Shown piece after piece: positions 42,516-52,556 of a DNA stretch of 64,000 nt. How positions within the stretch are numbered: position 1 is the first letter of the stretch; each line of letters starts with the position of its first letter. A program made the position numbers and the translations under genes. Under the pieces are notes generated by a model. That model was not told where the DNA came from. It searched no databases and saw nothing but the letters and a program-made list of their open reading frames with translations. Source of the stretch: Aphrocallistes beatrix. Taxonomy: Eukaryota; Porifera; Hexactinellida; Sceptrulophora; Aphrocallistidae. Location: contig OY725490.1 in NCBI GenBank assembly GCA_963281255.1, forward strand, positions 620,001-684,000, in the 5' to 3' direction.

Positions 42516-45454
42516 ATGTTCGGAATAGTACTCATTTCATTGGTTTGTCTCGTGTTAGGAGACGAAGGCGTCTCTCCAGAGTCTCCAGAGCCCACGGACT
42601 CCCCCGAATGCCTCCACACCATCGCGCGCCCCTTCGTGGTGGACGTGTACAACGTGAGCAGCACGGTGAGTCTCAGGTTTGCCTGCACGCGCGTCTACTC
42701 GGAGCTGGTGAACGTCGGGGAGGAGAGCGAGGAAGTGTGCTTCTCGCTGCAGCTCCCGTCCGACGCTTTCATTTCCGGTCTCTGTCTGGAGGTGGCGGGC
42801 CGGAAATACGCGGGGGTGGTGCGGGAGAAGGAGGAGGCGAGGAAGACTCACGAGGAGAACAAAATGACCGGCGTCCCCAGCGGTCTGATAGAGTCCAGGT
42901 CTGTTATTCCCCCGCTACAGCTTTAACTCCTAGGAATGCGTGGCAGTGTGCTATGTGGATAATTGTGTAGAGGGATGGACGAGTTCCGGGTGTGTCTGAG
43001 CGCGGGTCCCGGCGATCGCGCGCGCTTCTCGGTGGAGTACCAGCAGCTGCTGGTGCGGCGCCTGGGACGAGTGCGCCACACCGTCTCCATCCAGCCCACC
43101 CAGCCCGTCCCGCACTGCTGGTGCTCAGTGAGTTAGTCCACATTCCAACACCTCTGCCTGGTTGTTAGCTGTGCCCTAGGTGTTGCTGGCGGACGATCTG
43201 GTAGAGGGGAGTGTGTCCGCTTCGCGCGGGGTGGTGGAGCGGGTGGCAGAGGGGACCCGCGTCACGTACGCGCCGTCCCTGGAGGAGCAGGAGCGAGAGG
43301 ACTGCAGTCGCGGAGTCTCACTGGACCTGGAGACCTCCTTCCAGCCGCCGGAGGTGCAGGAGGGCGTGGGGGCGGGTTTAGTGTCGGAGCACCACTTCCT
43401 GTAGTACTTCTCCCCGTCCGCAGGTCTGGAGTGTCTCTGCCAGACTTTCCTGTTCGTCCTCGACAAGTCTGGGTCCATGGAGGAGAGCAAAATCTCGCAG
43501 GCGAAGGAGGCCGTCATGCATCTGCTGGACAGTCTGAAGGAAGAGGACATGTTCAATGTGATCGCGTTCGACTCTGAGGTCCATTCCTTCAAGTCCCAGC
43601 CCGTCCTAGTCGGTGAGTCCACTCGTGGGTGTCACAATTGTGTCGTGGTTAATGGATTCTGTGGTTAGGCGAGTACAGAGAGCAGGCGAGGAAGTTTGTG
43701 AAGTCTATAGAGGCTGAAGGAGGGACTGATATCAACTCAGCTGCTCTGGAGGCTCTGCGTCAGCTATGTAGTTGTCAGAATTATTTCTGGAGAACAGCGG
43801 AGAACAGCTGTGTATCCACCGTCACCCTCCTCTCGGACGGAGAGCCAACTGTTGGGGAGACCGACTCCCTGCGCATAGCTATCAACCTCAAGAACGCCTG
43901 TCCAGGTACCACCATCTTAAACAGACTGCACAGGCACTAGTGTACTGTCACAGGTGTCATCAGCTGTTCATTCGCGTGATGGGTGAAGTACTGGAGAAAA
44001 TGCGTTCTTCCGTCGTCTATAGTCACCTCTGTAGATGGGAGATCCTAGAAAGGCCCAATGCCACTGAACTAGCACCGTTATAGGAATACATCCATGGTTA
44101 TTCTGGGGCATGCTTAATTTCCGGGACGGGACGGGATGTTTTAAGATACCAAATTTACAGGACGGGATGCCGTCCAGTCCCATAAATTAGGCATCTAGAC
44201 TTTCCTAGACTGTCCCGTGCCTGTGAAATGAGGCATGCCCGTTATTCCTGTCATATAAACCAATGAATATATATAGAAAACGCCACGCTATCCCTGCATT
44301 ACAGCTGACTGGCTGATTGTTGAATTGTGTAGGAACGCCAGTCTCGTTCAACTGTCTGAGCTTCGGAGAGGATGCGGACGAAGCCCTGATGGAGACGCTG
44401 GCCTACGGGAACGGCGGTCGGGCACAGTTCGTGTACGAGGGACAGGACGCGGTGGAACAGCTGATGGACTTCCTCAACGCAGTTCTGTGTCCGCTCTTGA
44501 GCGGCGTCGAGTTTGTGTTTCCGGAGGGGACCGTCCGGAACGTGTCCGTCCTGTCGTTCCCGGTCTACTACCGCGGAGACGAACTGCTGGTGTCCGGAGA
44601 GCGTGTCGGGACGGGCGCCATCAGCTACCAAGTCCTGGCGCACTCGCAGAAGGGAAGATAAACATTCCAGGGCGACATCTCCGTCGCTGAGTCCCGCCCC
44701 GAGGACACAGAGTGTCTGGAGGGACAGCTGCACGCGTTCCAGATCATCAGGCAGAGCTTGGAGCGGAGGAAGGGCTCGCAGGACGAGAAGGAGCGGGTTG
44801 AGCTGGAGAGGAAGATGCTGGCCTACGCGCTGCAGTTCAGATTCGTGACTGAGTTCACCTCCCTCATCGTGTCCCCCCTCACCGACCCAGACTGCGAGTG
44901 TCCCGTCCCCTGCTCCTGCACCGCGCGGGCCTGCGTCCCCACTGACCCCACAGCTGCCACAGCCGAGGAAATCAAGATCAACCCGGATCAGAGCTTCGAT
45001 GTAAATGGACTGGATTGTATGGATGGTGTAACTTCCTTCACACTAAATTCCCTTTCCCCTCGTACTCTTGGTAAGTTGAGTATCCTTCTTGACTATTTCA
45101 GTGTACTCTGCTAGCTCCTGCTGTCTCACTGTGTGCTGTGTAGGCGGTAAAGAATGGAGGAACGTGACGACCTGCGTTCGGGGAACGAAGGAATATATTC
45201 AAGTTCAGTGCAGCAGTTCGGGAACGTCTTTCAAAGTACTGAACTGTGGGAAGAGCCCTCACCGCTGCTACCTGAATGTAGTAGATCTAGATTATAAAGG
45301 ACCCGTCTGCATGAACTACAATGAGATAGCCTTGTTTGTGCGCCACAACTTTCTTAATAATGGCCTCCCTTGCTACTGTCCCCCTGCCATTCCCCATCCC
45401 CGCGGAATGTACTGCCGTGAACATAACGGGAGGTGTCGCACCATGATACCTTAA
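42516..45454 (+). pseudogene. Inter-alpha-trypsin inhibitor heavy chain-like (VIT + VWA) gene with two in-frame stops
   Basis: Six exons, 42516-42898, 42971-43127, 43180-43612, 43669-43905, 44333-45070 and 45144-45454, join in frame with GT-AG introns for about 752 codons. A signal peptide (MFGIVLISLVCLVLG) precedes a VIT domain (about 34-180; ARKTHEENKMTG, then EYQQLLVRRLGR). A VWA domain from about 268 has an intact metal site (DKSGSM, GGTDINSA, LLSDGE). The ITIH-type region (SGVEFVFPEGT, then FPVYYRGDELLVSGER) and a Cys-rich C-terminus (ECPVPCSC; CYCPP) follow. ITIH proteins are secreted and bind hyaluronan matrix. Codon 255 is TAG (43402-43404, inside HHFL-stop-YFSPS) and codon 513 is TAA (44659-44661). 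Homology continues in the same frame past both. A 48-bp intron with a poor GTTTAG donor could remove the first stop but not the second. It is GC-rich compared with the NHL genes. An assembly error cannot be excluded. Confidence 0.75.
44100..44245. mobile_element. MITE in ITIH-like intron 4
   Basis: A palindromic element from GGGGCATGCTTAATTTCCGG to GTGAAATGAGGCATGCCC containing GGGACGGGACGGGAT and its complement. It accounts for much of the only long intron (427 bp) in this gene. Related sequence forms the tandem array at 48541-48722. Confidence 0.65.
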
Positions 45455-45734
45455 TGCCCAGGATGCCAACTGACTAATTTGAACTCAGTGCAGTTGTTTA
45501 TTGTGTGCATGCATCTTACAGCTAATTAGTGTAGCTTTGATTGTGATTGATTGTGATTAATTTTAAGAATAGCGTTAGTGAGTGGGCTGATGACGTCACC
45601 ATCCACACGTGTGCGTGAGTCAGCTGAGTTCTAGTGTGCCATGGCTGAGCATGTGAGGCTAGAGAAGGTGGAGATAGACAGATCAGCTGATCTGGTCTCC
45701 TTTCAGCTCCTCTCCGTCTCCCGCGCGCAGAGAC

Positions 45735-46200
45735 TGCGTGGATTGAATTTTCGTGAGAGACGCGATCAACTTCTGCTTCTTCCGGCCGGGGGGTCTGTAC
45801 TGGGTGGTCTACTGAGGGCGCGAGTAATCGGGGTACATGGTTATGTGCGCCGCCTTGTCCCGCGCCGTGGACCGAGGGACCGCTTTCTTCCGGGCTTCCT
45901 TCTGCAACAGCGTTTCGCACTCAGAGCTGAGCGAGCTGCTGCGAGGCGAGGACGGAGACATCCCGCTAATTCGAGAGAGAGCGGACATCCTGCGGGAAGT
46001 GGGGGGGGGGTGCTCGATCGGACGGGCCAGTCCTTCATGAACCTTGTCCGTTCTCTGTGCGGGCCGTGGAGGGTGCTGCGACGGCTCGGCGACGCGGGGC
46101 TGGAGAAGGCGAGGGGGAACGGATGGGAAGTGAACTCAGTCAGTCTGAACTTCTTCCTGCGGGACTACGGCAAGCGAGAGCGAGAACGAGTGGAGAGGTG
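45735..46200 (+). pseudogene. QNG1: Queuosine salvage protein (QNG1/DUF2419)-like relic
   Basis: The frame starting RDCVD then stop then IFVRDAINFCFF, then GLYWVVY, then SGYMVMCAALSRAVDRG, then DIPLIRERADILREVG follows the Q-nucleotide N-glycosylase family, which releases queuine from queuosine nucleotides for tRNA modification. After a G10 run (46001-46010) it resumes one frame over with GQSFMNLVRSLCG. Stops fall at 45744-45746 (TGA where the family has Trp), 45813-45815 (TGA) and 45825-45827 (TAA). The C-terminal half of the family, including the KRAQ region, is not found before 46800. Recognition rests on motif order from memory of the family, so the assignment is moderate, while its broken state is clear. 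Confidence 0.55.
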
Positions 46201-46204
46201 TGTC

Positions 46205-46761
46205 CCGCACCACCGCAATCTTCAACCTTCTACTGACCATTTATATTTGACTGTCTTAAGTCAGCTTTAACTATTCCTACTTCGCTTTTCGGGTCATTAA
46301 TGAGTTCATTCTTATTTATTAAACGTTTCACTTAGTGCAACTAATCAAATACTCACTTTGTCGTCTCCGCACAGCTGAGGCTACTCCCATACAGTGCACA
46401 CCATCTGTGCAGTGGTGTAACCGTACGAATTGCATATTAAGCACTCAGCATCCATCTTCGACTGTTATCCACTTTTGTAGATTTCGCTTTGGAAATCGCT
46501 GAATAATCCTTTCTTTTGTTTATTTACTTTCATTTTAAATTGTTTATAGTGAAGTGTGATAATATTAGTCTTTCACTGTGTTTCTATCATGTACAACGTT
46601 AATTGATCATCAATACTGATAAACTATATAGCTGCGTGATACAAAATATCACTGTATAGTGACACAAATGCCGAGACATAATTCTAGTATTGTAATGTAA
46701 TAGTATTGTTAATTACTACCATTCGTAACCCAATTACTATATTACTGGTGCACTGTCCCAA
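46205..46761. other. AT-rich upstream region of NHL copy 12
   Basis: From about 46500 it matches the upstream flanks of copies 14 and 16 (GTGATAATATTAGT, then CAATACTGAT), including a decayed AGTGACACAAAT half-palindrome near 46658. Nothing coding. Confidence 0.5.
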
Positions 46762-46832
46762 TATAAATAGTCTTACGAGACTCCTGTTCGTTCACAATAC
46801 TATCCTATTAGCAGTCTTCCTATTTGATTAAA
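46762..46832 (+). promoter_or_regulatory. Core promoter and leader of NHL copy 12
   Basis: TATAAATAG is at 46762-46770, 71 bp before the ATG. The leader reads GTTCGTTCACAATACTATCC. Confidence 0.65.
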
Positions 46833-47699
46833 ATGACCAAAGCATTTCTCGACCCACAGCCTGTGGACCATTTAACAGCTGTTGCGAAGAAAGGTACAGC
46901 TCCTGGTCATCTCTGGTGCCCTCATGGTGTCGCTATAGACCCAGCCACTAACTACATATATATCGCTGAGGGAGGTTATGGTTTTGCGAGAGTGTCTATA
47001 TTTTCAGAGTCAGGCGATTACCTAAACAGCTACACTCACGAGCTTATGAACCTTTTATGGGGTATCGCCATACATAGAAACAACCTGTATGTAACGGACT
47101 GTGAGGTACATACTGTGTTCCACTTGAAGATAGAGGCTGACCACCGTCTGGTGGCTAAGTTAGGGAGTAGAGGGTCTGGTATCGGACAGTTTGATGAACC
47201 CCGCCAACTCTCCATCTCTACTAATGGAGATGTGTACATTGCTGATAAAGGCAACAACAGAATCCAAATCTCGGATAGCTCTTTACATCCGATTAGAGAG
47301 GTGACACATCCATCCATGCACAGACCTTATGACGTAAAATTAACGACAGAAGAGATATACGTACTTTGTTCAGATGATTCTCCTTGCGTGCATGTATTTA
47401 ATTTTACAGGACATAAGATACGTTCTATGATCACATGTGGTTATGGTGTAGGAATGCAAGTAACCCAACCGTTCTTCTTCTGTTTCGACATCAAAAAGAA
47501 TTTAATCATTAGTGATTACTGGACTCACCTGATCAAGATATTCTCAAACGAAGGAGCCCTCCTCCACACGATAGGGGAACATGTAGACCAAGTAGGAGTG
47601 TTTCATTATCCTCGTGGATTAGCTCTGATTTCAAATCTAAACTTAGTAACTGTGTCCCGGAATGCTAACTGTGGGCTTCAAATATTTTCTTATCTATAA
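46833..47699 (+). CDS. NHL-repeat protein (array copy 12)
   Basis: A 288-residue single-exon NHL propeller beginning MTKAFLDPQPVDHL, the only copy with Thr-Lys after the initiator Met. The blade-1 loop is GGYGFARVS. The loop before blade 5 is the longer type (CGYGVGMQVTQPFFF) and blade 5 reads LIISDYWTHLIKIF. Its promoter, leader and coding sequence are intact although the locus lies directly behind the decayed ITIH-like and QNG1-like genes, so the decay of those neighbours did not extend into it. Confidence 0.87.
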   Translation: MTKAFLDPQPVDHLTAVAKKGTAPGHLWCPHGVAIDPATNYIYIAEGGYGFARVSIFSESGDYLNSYTHELMNLLWGIAIHRNNLYVTDCEVHTVFHLKIEADHRLVAKLGSRGSGIGQFDEPRQLSISTNGDVYIADKGNNRIQISDSSLHPIREVTHPSMHRPYDVKLTTEEIYVLCSDDSPCVHVFNFTGHKIRSMITCGYGVGMQVTQPFFFCFDIKKNLIISDYWTHLIKIFSNEGALLHTIGEHVDQVGVFHYPRGLALISNLNLVTVSRNANCGLQIFSYL

Positions 47700-47884
47700 T
47701 TGTTTTTTGTGTCATTATTTGTTTGGTTCTCTTTGGTTCCTAATTAAACTTTGTGATCGCTATCTCTTTACCATTAGCGTGTTCACAAAGTCGCCCTGCG
47801 AGCGCCTGTAGTTAATCAATCTAACATATTTGGGAATGTTTTACTTTATACAAGTATGAATATTGTTGACAAAAATTAACGAAT

Positions 47885-48010
47885 ATGTCTCATTTGGATT
47901 CGAAAATATAATATTCTAATTCTACACCCCGAGCACCCCATGTCAACCATAGGAAGCCAGCCTCTAGCCTACTTTTTTATTTATTCACTATATGTATTTA
48001 TTGAAAATAA
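47885..48010. repeat. Third copy of the ACCCCATGTCA repeat
   Basis: Diverged copy of the unit described at 100-385 (CTACACCCCGAGCACCCCAT, then GGAAGCCAGCCTCTAGCC). Confidence 0.55.
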
Positions 48011-48057
48011 AATTTAAGAATAATTTATCATCTCGATCTGAAAATTTAGTGCATATA

Positions 48058-48237
48058 CAGTCGACTCCGCTTAATAGGACCACTGTTTAATCGGGTCAGC
48101 CGCTTAATCGGGTCACTTTTGGCAGGACCGGAATAGCTCTCACACATAGAAGCTAATACAAAATATTTTCGGTTAATAGGGCCCTCCGCTTAATCGGGGC
48201 AAAATGTCCTCTGACCGCTATTAAGCGGAGTCGACTG
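48058..48237. mobile_element. pogo/Tigger-like MITE, 180 bp
   Basis: The ends CAGTCGACTCCGCTTAATAG and its exact complement CTATTAAGCGGAGTCGACTG are flanked by TA on both sides. A degraded relative is at 7404-7570. Confidence 0.85.
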
Positions 48238-48378
48238 TATATGATTGTAATGTTCATTTTTGAGATGAATAAAACTGTTAAAATTAATTTTGAATATATT
48301 AAGAAAACTGATATTAGCGTATGACGAGTGACACTGTCCTGTTGAAACCGAAAGTCCCAAGGTAGTGTATATGATTCT

Positions 48379-48813
48379 CAGGGTTGCCGTAGGAATGGAA
48401 TCTGTGGGTTTTCCCATGGGTATTCCCATATGGGATGAGAATGGCAATGACTTTAAGCCTATGGGTATTCCCACATGTGGGTTCTGTGGGTTTTTGTGGG
48501 TTTTCCTGTGGGTTTCTGTGGGATTCTGTGGGATTTCTTGGGGCATACCTAATTTCCGGGACGGGACGGGTTAAGATGCCTAATTTCCGGGACGGGACGG
48601 GTTAAAATGCCTAATTTCCGGGACGGGACGGGTTAAGATGCCTAACTTCCGGGACGGGATGGGTGAAGATACCTAATTCCCTGGACGGGATGCCGTCCCG
48701 TCCCGGAAATTAGGCAAGCTCGTTTTCCTGTGAGTTTTGTGGGTATTCCCACAGAAATCCTCTGGGAATGGGATGGGGATTGGTATTGAAATTCCATTCC
48801 CACGGCAACCCTG
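48379..48813. mobile_element. hAT-type MITE with a nested element
   Basis: The ends CAGGGTTGCCGTAGGAATGG and TTCCCACGGCAACCCTG are flanked by the perfect 8-bp duplication ATGATTCT (48371-48378 and 48814-48821). Internally there are many GTGGGTTTT and GGGTATTCCCA words. A second element (48541-48722) is inserted in it. Confidence 0.88.
48541..48722. repeat. Nested GGGACGGGACGGG tandem repeat element
   Basis: Four to five units of about 36 bp (GGTTAAGATGCCTAATTTCC plus GGGACGGGACG), closed by an inverted GCCGTCCCGTCCCGGAAATT. It shares sequence with the MITE in the ITIH-like intron at 44100-44245. Confidence 0.7.
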
Positions 48814-48889
48814 ATGATTCTCCTGGAGCTACTCCTAGAACTTATCTAGGACTTTCATGTATCTCTCCGAATTGATTCACGATTATCCT

Positions 48890-49110
48890 ACGATCTTCTA
48901 AAAGAACGATCCAACGATGGCCCACCTGAAATTGCTGTCCAAACTGTGACAGCAGACTGCAGAAGCATTTCTGACACCTCTGTAGGACGCTATGGACCTA
49001 ATACACATTAGCTTTGAGTTCTTCTGTTTATCCAAGTGGAAATGAGACTCATCAGTCGTCCAAAGCAGTTCCAAGGAGGATTCTAGCATTAATTCTTCGA
49101 CAGCAGAAGT
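48890..49110 (-). pseudogene. mariner/IS630-class transposase fragment
   Basis: The minus strand reads LLWTTDESHFHLDKQKNSK, matching the second catalytic-aspartate region ('SDE.HF.L.....N.QN') of mariner-like transposases. Downstream frames are short and shifted, so it is a dead fragment. Confidence 0.55.
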
Positions 49111-49316
49111 CTAAGCATCTCCAATCAAGAATGCGCAGGGAAGCATCTATGAAGTAGTGCTGCTGATTGTCAGGTAATAAAACCATAGAATTATTTAAAA
49201 ATTGTCTTGTTTAATCACTATCCTTTTTTTAAATACGTATTTTGTTATGTTTTCTCCAATCCACATTATCAACCAATCATAACCCAATCACTGTAATACT
49301 GAGGCACTATCCCAAT

Positions 49317-49508
49317 CAGGGAATTATACAGCCCTCCAGAGATATGCTCCTAATCTAGAACACATAAATTTTCATACGCCTAAATCGATAAATAACGATA
49401 TAATATAGGGTAAATTGGGTAATATTCTAAAATTTCACGTTCCTAAACACTTTCGGGCTTAAAATCATACGCCTAATGGAGCGTCTCGCACTCCTAGATA
49501 ATTCCTTG
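49317..49508. mobile_element. hAT-type MITE inserted at the TATA box of NHL copy 13
   Basis: A 192-bp element with ends CAGGGAATTATACAGCCC and ATAATTCCTTG and flanking 8-mers ATCCCAAT (49309-49316) and ATTCCAAT (49509-49516). It separates the upstream promoter block (ACTGAGGCACTATCCCAAT) from the TATA region. Internal CATACGCCTAA words are shared with the element at 5558-5748. Confidence 0.8.
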
Positions 49509-49591
49509 ATTCCAATATTAATTAACCATAAGAGACTCCTGTTCATTCACAATACAACCTTATTATTAGTAGAATCTTCCAATTTGAGTAA

Positions 49592-50457
49592 ATGGCCATA
49601 GCATTTCCCGACCCACAGCCCGTGGACCACTTAACAGCTGTTGCGAGGAGAGGTAAAGCTCCTGGTAAGCTCTGCTATCCTAATGGTGTCGCTATCGACC
49701 CAGCCACAAACCACATCTATGTCGCTGAGGGTAGTTGTGGTTTCGCGAGAGTGTCTATATTTTCAAAGTCGGGTGAGTACCTAAATAGGTACACTCACGA
49801 GGACATGAGATCATTGTACGGTATCGCCATACATGATAATAACGTGTATGTAACGGACAGGTTGGTACATGCTGTCTTTCACTTAAAGATAGAGGCTGAT
49901 ATCCATCTGGTGGCTAGGCTATGGAGCAGAGGGTCTGGTATCGGACAGTTTGATCGACCTTGTCAACTTTCTATCGCTACTAATGGAGATGTGACATAGC
50001 TGATTCAAACAATAACAAAGTCCAAATCTTGGACAACTCTCTTCATCCGATAGGAGAGGTGACACATCCATCCATGCACAGCCCTTATGACGTAAAATTA
50101 ACAACAGAAGAGATATACGTACTAAGCTCTGTAAACTCTCCTTGCGTGCATGTATTTGATTATACCGGACATAAGATACGCTCTCTAATCACATGTGGTT
50201 ATGGTGAAGGAATGCAGGTAACTCAACCGTTCTTCTTCTGTCTCGACCCCAAAAAGAATTTGATTATCAGCGATTACTCGGGTCACAAGATCAAGATATT
50301 CTCAATTGAAGGATATCTCCTCCACACGATAGGAGAAGAAGGACAGAAAGTAGGAATGTTCTATCATCCTCACGGATTAGCTCTGACTTCAAATCAAAAC
50401 TTAGTTACCGTGAGTTGTAGCAATAACTATGGCCTTCAAATATTTTCTTCTTTATAA
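49592..50457 (+). pseudogene. NHL-repeat gene, frameshifted (array copy 13)
   Basis: Starts MAIAFPDPQPVDHL. In blade 3, GATGTGACATAGC replaces GATGTGTACATAGC near 49992, a one-base loss that stops the frame at 49999. The rest of blade 3 and blades 4-6 continue from 50029 to a stop at 50457 (QIFSSL). The promoter is split by a MITE and the TATA box is altered to ATATTAATTAA, so both regulatory and coding damage are visible. Confidence 0.82.
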
Positions 50458-50789
50458 GTGTTGTTTGTGTCATTATTTGTTTGTTTCTATTTAGTTCCTA
50501 ATTGAATGTTAATCTATCTCTTTTCGATTTAGAACCTTACCTCCATGTGTGGAACTAAGGTCACATAACTACATCTCATTTCTATCTCCAGGAATGGCGG
50601 AGTGTAGCACATGAAATTGTTGTGCTACCTGATTTAATTAGAATTTATTTCTTTTTTAAGTCTGGTCAAGTCAAAAACTGACATTAAAACAAGATTCAAA
50701 TTGAGTTCGGACGATCGAAAAACCTCACTCAATAGTTCATGGAATTTTTCTATCTCTATTTGCTTCACTAGGTATTAAGCAAAATTACA

Positions 50790-51115
50790 ATTCTTTCTGC
50801 AGTCACGTCGCTATCTTCAAGATGAACCTGATTTGGCGATACTAAATCACAGAGATAATCTGTGTGACATATCTGGTCTCTTTGACACCAACACATTCCA
50901 GAGGAGACAGCTGTCAAAATAGACACATGTGTGAACCAATCAGGAAGCAGAGACCTTTCTAAACTCAGTCCTACCTTCTCTCTCAGCCAATCAGAAGCAG
51001 TACAGGACCTGAATGAACTACAGCTGCTAACTCCTACTGTCAGCAGCTGTTGGAGACGGAGGCGTTTAGGGAGCAAGCAATGGCTGTGACTCTAATTCCA
51101 TCTTTCGGTGTATCT
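50790..51115 (+). pseudogene. V-ATPase subunit B 5'-end relic
   Basis: A CCAAT leader plus the start of the N-terminal codons (GGCGTTTAGGGAGCAAGC). The GTTTTG of other copies is GTTTAG here, introducing a stop. Homology ends at about 51105 before the SQPR motif. Confidence 0.65.
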
Positions 51116-51119
51116 TAAA

Positions 51120-51651
51120 TCTAAAGATTAATTAATCTGCATAGAAGCGCCCTCGAACAAAGCGGAATGACTCCTTCATCAATTTGCATAGCTGTACCCC
51201 AAAATAGACTGAATAGAATTCATTCTCAATCCTATTATTGAAACATAGTTGACTTATTTTCTAATTTTAATTTTCTTAATAAAGTTATGTTGCTCTCACT
51301 TTTCTATTGATTTTGCGCATTATAAGAAGAACACATTGGGGAGCATCTATGAAGTACAGGTGCTGATTGTGGAGAATATAAATCAGAGTATATTTTTTTA
51401 CAATTGTCGTGTTTACTTAGGTTCTTTCAATTTTTTGTAGTGAAATATGATAAAATTAGTATTATGCTATGTTTTCTCAGATGCACAGTATCAACTGATC
51501 ATCTCAATATTGATGGACTATGGATCAGTGTAAAGTGAAACAAATTCTGCATCTCAATACTGAAACACAATTCTGATATTGTAATGGAATAGTATTGTTA
51601 TTTAGTAACATTCGTAACTTGATTCTTGTAATTGCTGGTGCACTGTTCCAG
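51120..51651. other. Upstream region of NHL copy 14
   Basis: AT-rich. About 51430-51650 matches the upstream flanks of copies 11 and 12 (GATAAAATTAGTAT, then CACAATTCTGATATTG). No gene seen. Confidence 0.45.
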
Positions 51652-51710
51652 TATAAATAGTCTTACTTCAGTAAATTTCACAAAACTATCCAATTATAAT
51701 CTTGAACAAA
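51652..51710 (+). promoter_or_regulatory. Core promoter and leader of NHL copy 14
   Basis: TATAAATAG is at 51652-51660. The spacing to the ATG is shortened to 59 bp because part of the usual leader between TCTTAC and AAACTATCC is missing. Confidence 0.6.
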
Positions 51711-52556
51711 ATGGCCATAGCATTTTCCGATTTTGAGCTCGTGGACCACTTGACAGCTGTTGCGAAGAATGACCAAGCTCCTGGTGGACTCTGGTGTCCT
51801 TGTTGTGTCGCTATAGATCCAGCCACAAACTACATATATGTCACTGAGGGAGGTTATGATTTCGCGAGAGTGTCCGTATTTTCAGAATCAGGTGATTACC
51901 TAAACAGCTACAATCACGAGCTCATGAAATCATTATACGGTATCGCCATACATAGAAATGATATGTATGTAACGGACTGGGAGGTACACGCTGTGTTCCA
52001 CTTTAAGATAGATGCTGACTTCCGTCTGGTGGCTAGGCTAGGGAGCAGAGGGTCTGGTGTCAGACAATTTAATGCACCGCAACAACTCTCCATCTCTACT
52101 AATGGGGATTTGTACATAGCTGATAGAGACAATAACAGAATCCAAATCCTAGATTGCTCCCTACATCCGATTAGAGAGGTAACACATCCATCCATGTACA
52201 AACCTTGCGACGTAAAATTAACGACAGATGAGATGTACGTACTTAGTCGTAGTATTCCTCCTTGCGTGCATGTATTTAATAATACCGGATATAAGATACG
52301 CTCTCTCACCTGTGAGGGAGCTCAACCATTCTTTTTCTGTCTCGACACCAAAAAGAATTTATTTATCAGCGATTGGAAATCACAACAAATCAAAATATTT
52401 TCAAACGAAGGAGCTCTCCTCCACACGATCGGTAAACCAGGGAACCGAGTAGGAAAGTTCAGTGGCATTCATGGATTAGCTCTGACCTCAAATCTCAAGT
52501 TAGTTACTGTCTCCTGGAACTGTAACTTCAGACTTCAAATTTTTTCTCCTTTTTAA
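51711..52556 (+). CDS. NHL-repeat protein, shortest and most divergent intact copy (array copy 14)
   Basis: A 281-residue single-exon NHL propeller beginning MAIAFSDFELVDHL. It differs from the others by a shortened loop between blades 4 and 5 (RSLTCEGAQPFFF, lacking about six residues), a distinct blade-1 sequence (CPCCVAIDPATNYIYVTEGG) and a final blade with KFSGIHGLAL. All six blades can still be traced and the frame is open, so it may be functional, with an altered binding face. Confidence 0.85.
   Translation: MAIAFSDFELVDHLTAVAKNDQAPGGLWCPCCVAIDPATNYIYVTEGGYDFARVSVFSESGDYLNSYNHELMKSLYGIAIHRNDMYVTDWEVHAVFHFKIDADFRLVARLGSRGSGVRQFNAPQQLSISTNGDLYIADRDNNRIQILDCSLHPIREVTHPSMYKPCDVKLTTDEMYVLSRSIPPCVHVFNNTGYKIRSLTCEGAQPFFFCLDTKKNLFISDWKSQQIKIFSNEGALLHTIGKPGNRVGKFSGIHGLALTSNLKLVTVSWNCNFRLQIFSPF

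Noticed and set aside
42555-42851. Overlapping frames in the ITIH-like exons (both strands)
   Set aside because: High GC removes stops from all frames. Only the VIT/VWA frame carries conserved motifs and spans splice sites.
43357-43431. A 48-bp intron removing the ITIH-like TAG stop
   Set aside because: The donor would be GTTTAG, and the removed segment codes for HHFL and YFSPS, which fit the family. It also leaves the second stop unexplained. Kept only as an alternative.
45744-45827. TGA codons in the QNG1-like relic as selenocysteine or readthrough sites
   Set aside because: One replaces a conserved Trp, a TAA also interrupts the frame, a frameshift follows and the C-terminus is missing. 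Decay explains all of these.
48541-48722. Regularly spaced repeats as a CRISPR-like array
   Set aside because: The units are contiguous without unique spacers and end in an inverted repeat inside a transposon of a eukaryotic genome.
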